DNA from: an uncultured bacterium
Lineage (GTDB): Bacteria > Cyanobacteriota > Vampirovibrionia > Gastranaerophilales > Gastranaerophilaceae
Reading direction: 5' to 3'
Assembly: GCA_900556295.1 (NCBI GenBank)
Contig: USOK01000072.1
Span: forward strand, 1-7,777
Length of the DNA: 7,777 nt
The translations under genes were made by a program, and so were the position numbers. The notes beneath the pieces were generated by a model. That model saw only the letters and a list, made by a program, of their open reading frames with translations. It searched no databases and was not told where the DNA came from. Positions 6,258 through 7,777 of this stretch are shown here, one piece after another. The first letter of the stretch is position 1. The number at the start of each line of letters is the position of its first letter.

Positions 6258-6279
6258 TATAATATCCAATAAAAAGGAG
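6258..6279 (+). promoter_or_regulatory. -10 element and ribosome-binding site of the DUF475 gene
   Basis: TATAAT at 6258-6263 is a perfect -10 hexamer, but no convincing -35 is found 16-18 bases upstream (ATGTTT at 17). Initiation near 6270 would give a leader of about 16 bases containing AAGGAG (6274-6279), six bases before the ATG. The ribosome-binding site is strong and the promoter call is moderate. The leader is too short to hold a riboswitch. Confidence 0.45.
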
Positions 6280-6285
6280 AAAATA

Positions 6286-7362
6286 ATGTTAGAATATTTT
6301 TTAGGTTCATATATTGTCACAATCGTTGGATTAATCGGTGCTTACTTATGGGGCGAACACGTTCATAGCGGTTCCGGTTTAGCTTGTGTATTCATTGCAA
6401 TAGTTTTAGGCGTTTTAGAAATCAGCTTATCTTTCGATAACGCTGTTGTAAACGCAATGAAACTCGAAAAAATGTCCCACAAATGGCGTATGAGATTTCT
6501 AACTTGGGGCATAATTATTGCCGTATTCGGAATGAGATTTTTGTTCCCAATCCTCGTTGTTTCAATTTTTGCGAAATTAAGTATGTTAGATGTTGCTAAC
6601 ATCGCACTGACAAACGCCGACAAATACGCATATTACCTTCACCAAACTCACGCACCAATCGTAACTTTCGGCGGAATGTTCTTGGTTATGTTATTTCTTA
6701 ATTACTTTTTTGACCATAAAAAAGAAGTTCATTGGATCAAATGCGTAGAAGCGCCATTATCGCACCTTGACCATATCAAAGGAATTGAAATCGTAATTTC
6801 TCTGTTTATGTTGCTTGCAACTCAAAATTTTGTACCGGTAGAACAAAAATTACATGTTATGATTGCCGGAATTTCAGGTATAATAACCTATTTAATGATA
6901 GAAGGCTTTACACATTATCTTGAAAAACACGAAGAAATGCGCCTTGCAAAATGTGCAACCCAAGCCGTTGGATGCACAGGTTTGGTAAGTTTCTTATACT
7001 TAGAATTAATTGATGCATCATTCTCTCTAGACGGCGTTTTAGGGGCTTTTGCATTAAGTAAAGATATCGTAATTATTTCAATTGGACTTGCAATAGGCGC
7101 AATGTTTGTTCGTTCCCTAACAATTATGCTTGTTGAAAAGAAAACCCTTAAGCAGTTTTTATACCTTGAACACGGCGCACACTGGGCAATAGGCGCTCTT
7201 GCTTGCTTAATGCTTGTTTCTACAGTAAAAGAAATTCCAGAAATCGTAACAGGCGGAATCGGTCTGGCATTTATCGTTTCAGCTCTTGTTTCTTCAATAA
7301 AACACAACAAAAAAATGGAAAGACTTTTAGCAGAAGCAAAAACAGAGGACGAAAATGCTTAA
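6286..7362 (+). CDS. DUF475 / TerC-like multipass membrane protein
   Basis: The 358 residues are mostly hydrophobic, with about eight or nine membrane spans in the inner membrane. Two internally related motif regions are visible: LEISLSFDNAVVNA (44-57) in the first half and LELIDASFSLDGVLGAFALS (239-258) in the second, with acidic residues Glu45, Asp51, Glu240, Asp243 and Asp249. This paired E...S-F/L-D-N/G layout is that of the TerC/Alx relatives, some of which export manganese or act in metal or tellurite resistance. A transport role, perhaps of a divalent cation, is inference, as DUF475 proteins are poorly characterised. LEHGAHWAIGA (294-304) and a short charged C-terminal tail follow. The ATG at 6286 has AAGGAG six bases upstream. 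The end overlaps the next gene by 8 bases, so the two are co-transcribed. Confidence 0.88.
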   Translation: MLEYFLGSYIVTIVGLIGAYLWGEHVHSGSGLACVFIAIVLGVLEISLSFDNAVVNAMKLEKMSHKWRMRFLTWGIIIAVFGMRFLFPILVVSIFAKLSMLDVANIALTNADKYAYYLHQTHAPIVTFGGMFLVMLFLNYFFDHKKEVHWIKCVEAPLSHLDHIKGIEIVISLFMLLATQNFVPVEQKLHVMIAGISGIITYLMIEGFTHYLEKHEEMRLAKCATQAVGCTGLVSFLYLELIDASFSLDGVLGAFALSKDIVIISIGLAIGAMFVRSLTIMLVEKKTLKQFLYLEHGAHWAIGALACLMLVSTVKEIPEIVTGGIGLAFIVSALVSSIKHNKKMERLLAEAKTEDENA

Positions 7363-7777
7363 AACACCACTTGTAAGTTTTGTTGTAACTTCGTACAATT
7401 ACGAAAAATATATTTTGCGAACACTTGAAAGCATTAAAAATCAAAGTTATTCAAACTTCGAAATTATAGTTGTAGACGATTGCTCTAACGACAACTCCTG
7501 CAAAATTGTAGAAAATTTTATCGCAGATAATCAAGATTTAAGAATTACACTAATCAAACAAGAAATAAACCAAGGGCAACTTTCTGCAATGCAAAGAGGT
7601 TTAAAAGAAGCTCAAGGTCAATTTGTAAGCTTTATTGATAGCGACGATATTTTGTTTGAAGATTATGCAAAAACTCACGTAAGAATTCATTTAGCGACCT
7701 CCGTTGCATTTACGTCCTGCCAAATTGCAGAAATAGGCGAAGATGATGAAATTCATACATTCAAATCAATTTCCTCG
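7355..7777 (+). CDS. Family 2 glycosyltransferase (3' end missing)
   Basis: The 141 visible codons make the start of a GT-A fold, family 2 glycosyltransferase that transfers a sugar from a nucleotide donor, typically in surface polysaccharide or glycolipid synthesis. The N-terminus PLVSFVVTSYNYEKYILRTL (5-24), the nucleotide-binding strand IIVVDDCSNDNS (37-48) and the metal-binding DxD-type motif FIDSDD (93-98) are all present and in order. The ATG at 7355 overlaps the end of the DUF475 gene by 8 bases in another frame. AGAGGA at 7344-7349 gives a ribosome-binding site five bases upstream. The reading frame is open to the window edge, so acceptor specificity and any C-terminal domain cannot be judged. 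Confidence 0.93.
   Translation, partial: MLKTPLVSFVVTSYNYEKYILRTLESIKNQSYSNFEIIVVDDCSNDNSCKIVENFIADNQDLRITLIKQEINQGQLSAMQRGLKEAQGQFVSFIDSDDILFEDYAKTHVRIHLATSVAFTSCQIAEIGEDDEIHTFKSISS

Noticed and set aside
6151..6285. Possible manganese (yybP-ykoY type) riboswitch before the TerC-like gene
   Set aside because: The 135-base region is shared with the prfA promoter, the predicted leader is only about 16 bases, and no conserved stem-loops are seen.
6915..7310. Minus-strand open frame of 131 codons inside the DUF475 gene
   Set aside because: It is antisense to a clearly conserved membrane protein, its composition is what the reverse of that gene gives, and there is no start signal.

Overview
The window is AT-rich, tightly packed bacterial DNA. 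Most of it is translation and ribosome-biogenesis housekeeping on the minus strand. In minus-strand order it carries prfA (peptide release factor 1), ylxR/rnpM, infB (initiation factor IF-2), a small helix-turn-helix gene, rbfA and the 5' part of truB, which runs off the left edge. The lineage is an inference: low GC, a pilin-like protein with the N-terminus KGFTLAEVLITLGIIGVV and a C-terminus ending in DYPWKRY resemble, from memory, gut Vampirovibrionia/Melainabacteria (Gastranaerophilales). No 16S or other taxonomic marker lies in the window to prove it.

Layout: 1-977 holds truB (partial) and rbfA, joined by a one-base stop/start overlap. 978-2298 is an accessory-looking insert that splits the usual infB-rbfA-truB series. 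It contains a 74-residue HTH protein (minus), a 107-bp divergent regulatory region with a good sigma70-type promoter and three tandem near-palindromes, a type IV pilin-like/pseudopilin gene (plus), a rho-independent terminator and an inverted repeat. 2299-6150 holds infB, ylxR and prfA, all overlapping and so translationally coupled, driven by a strong promoter just before prfA. 6151-6285 is a second divergent promoter region. 6286-7777 holds a DUF475/TerC-like multipass membrane protein (plus) and, overlapping it by 8 bases, the 5' part of a family 2 glycosyltransferase cut by the right edge.

Function: PrfA ends translation, IF-2 starts it, YlxR/RnpM is known in Bacillus as an RNase P modulator, RbfA matures the 30S subunit and TruB makes pseudouridine 55 in tRNA. 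The HTH gene, the tandem palindromes and the divergent pilin promoter look like a small self-contained regulatory unit. That is inference from arrangement and the binding is untested.

Nothing here is clearly a new defence or mobile system. The most noteworthy items are the regulator/pilin insert with its tandem operators, two promoters whose predicted +1 falls exactly on the A of an ATG (possible leaderless mRNAs), and the inverted repeat that shares an arm with the pilin terminator.
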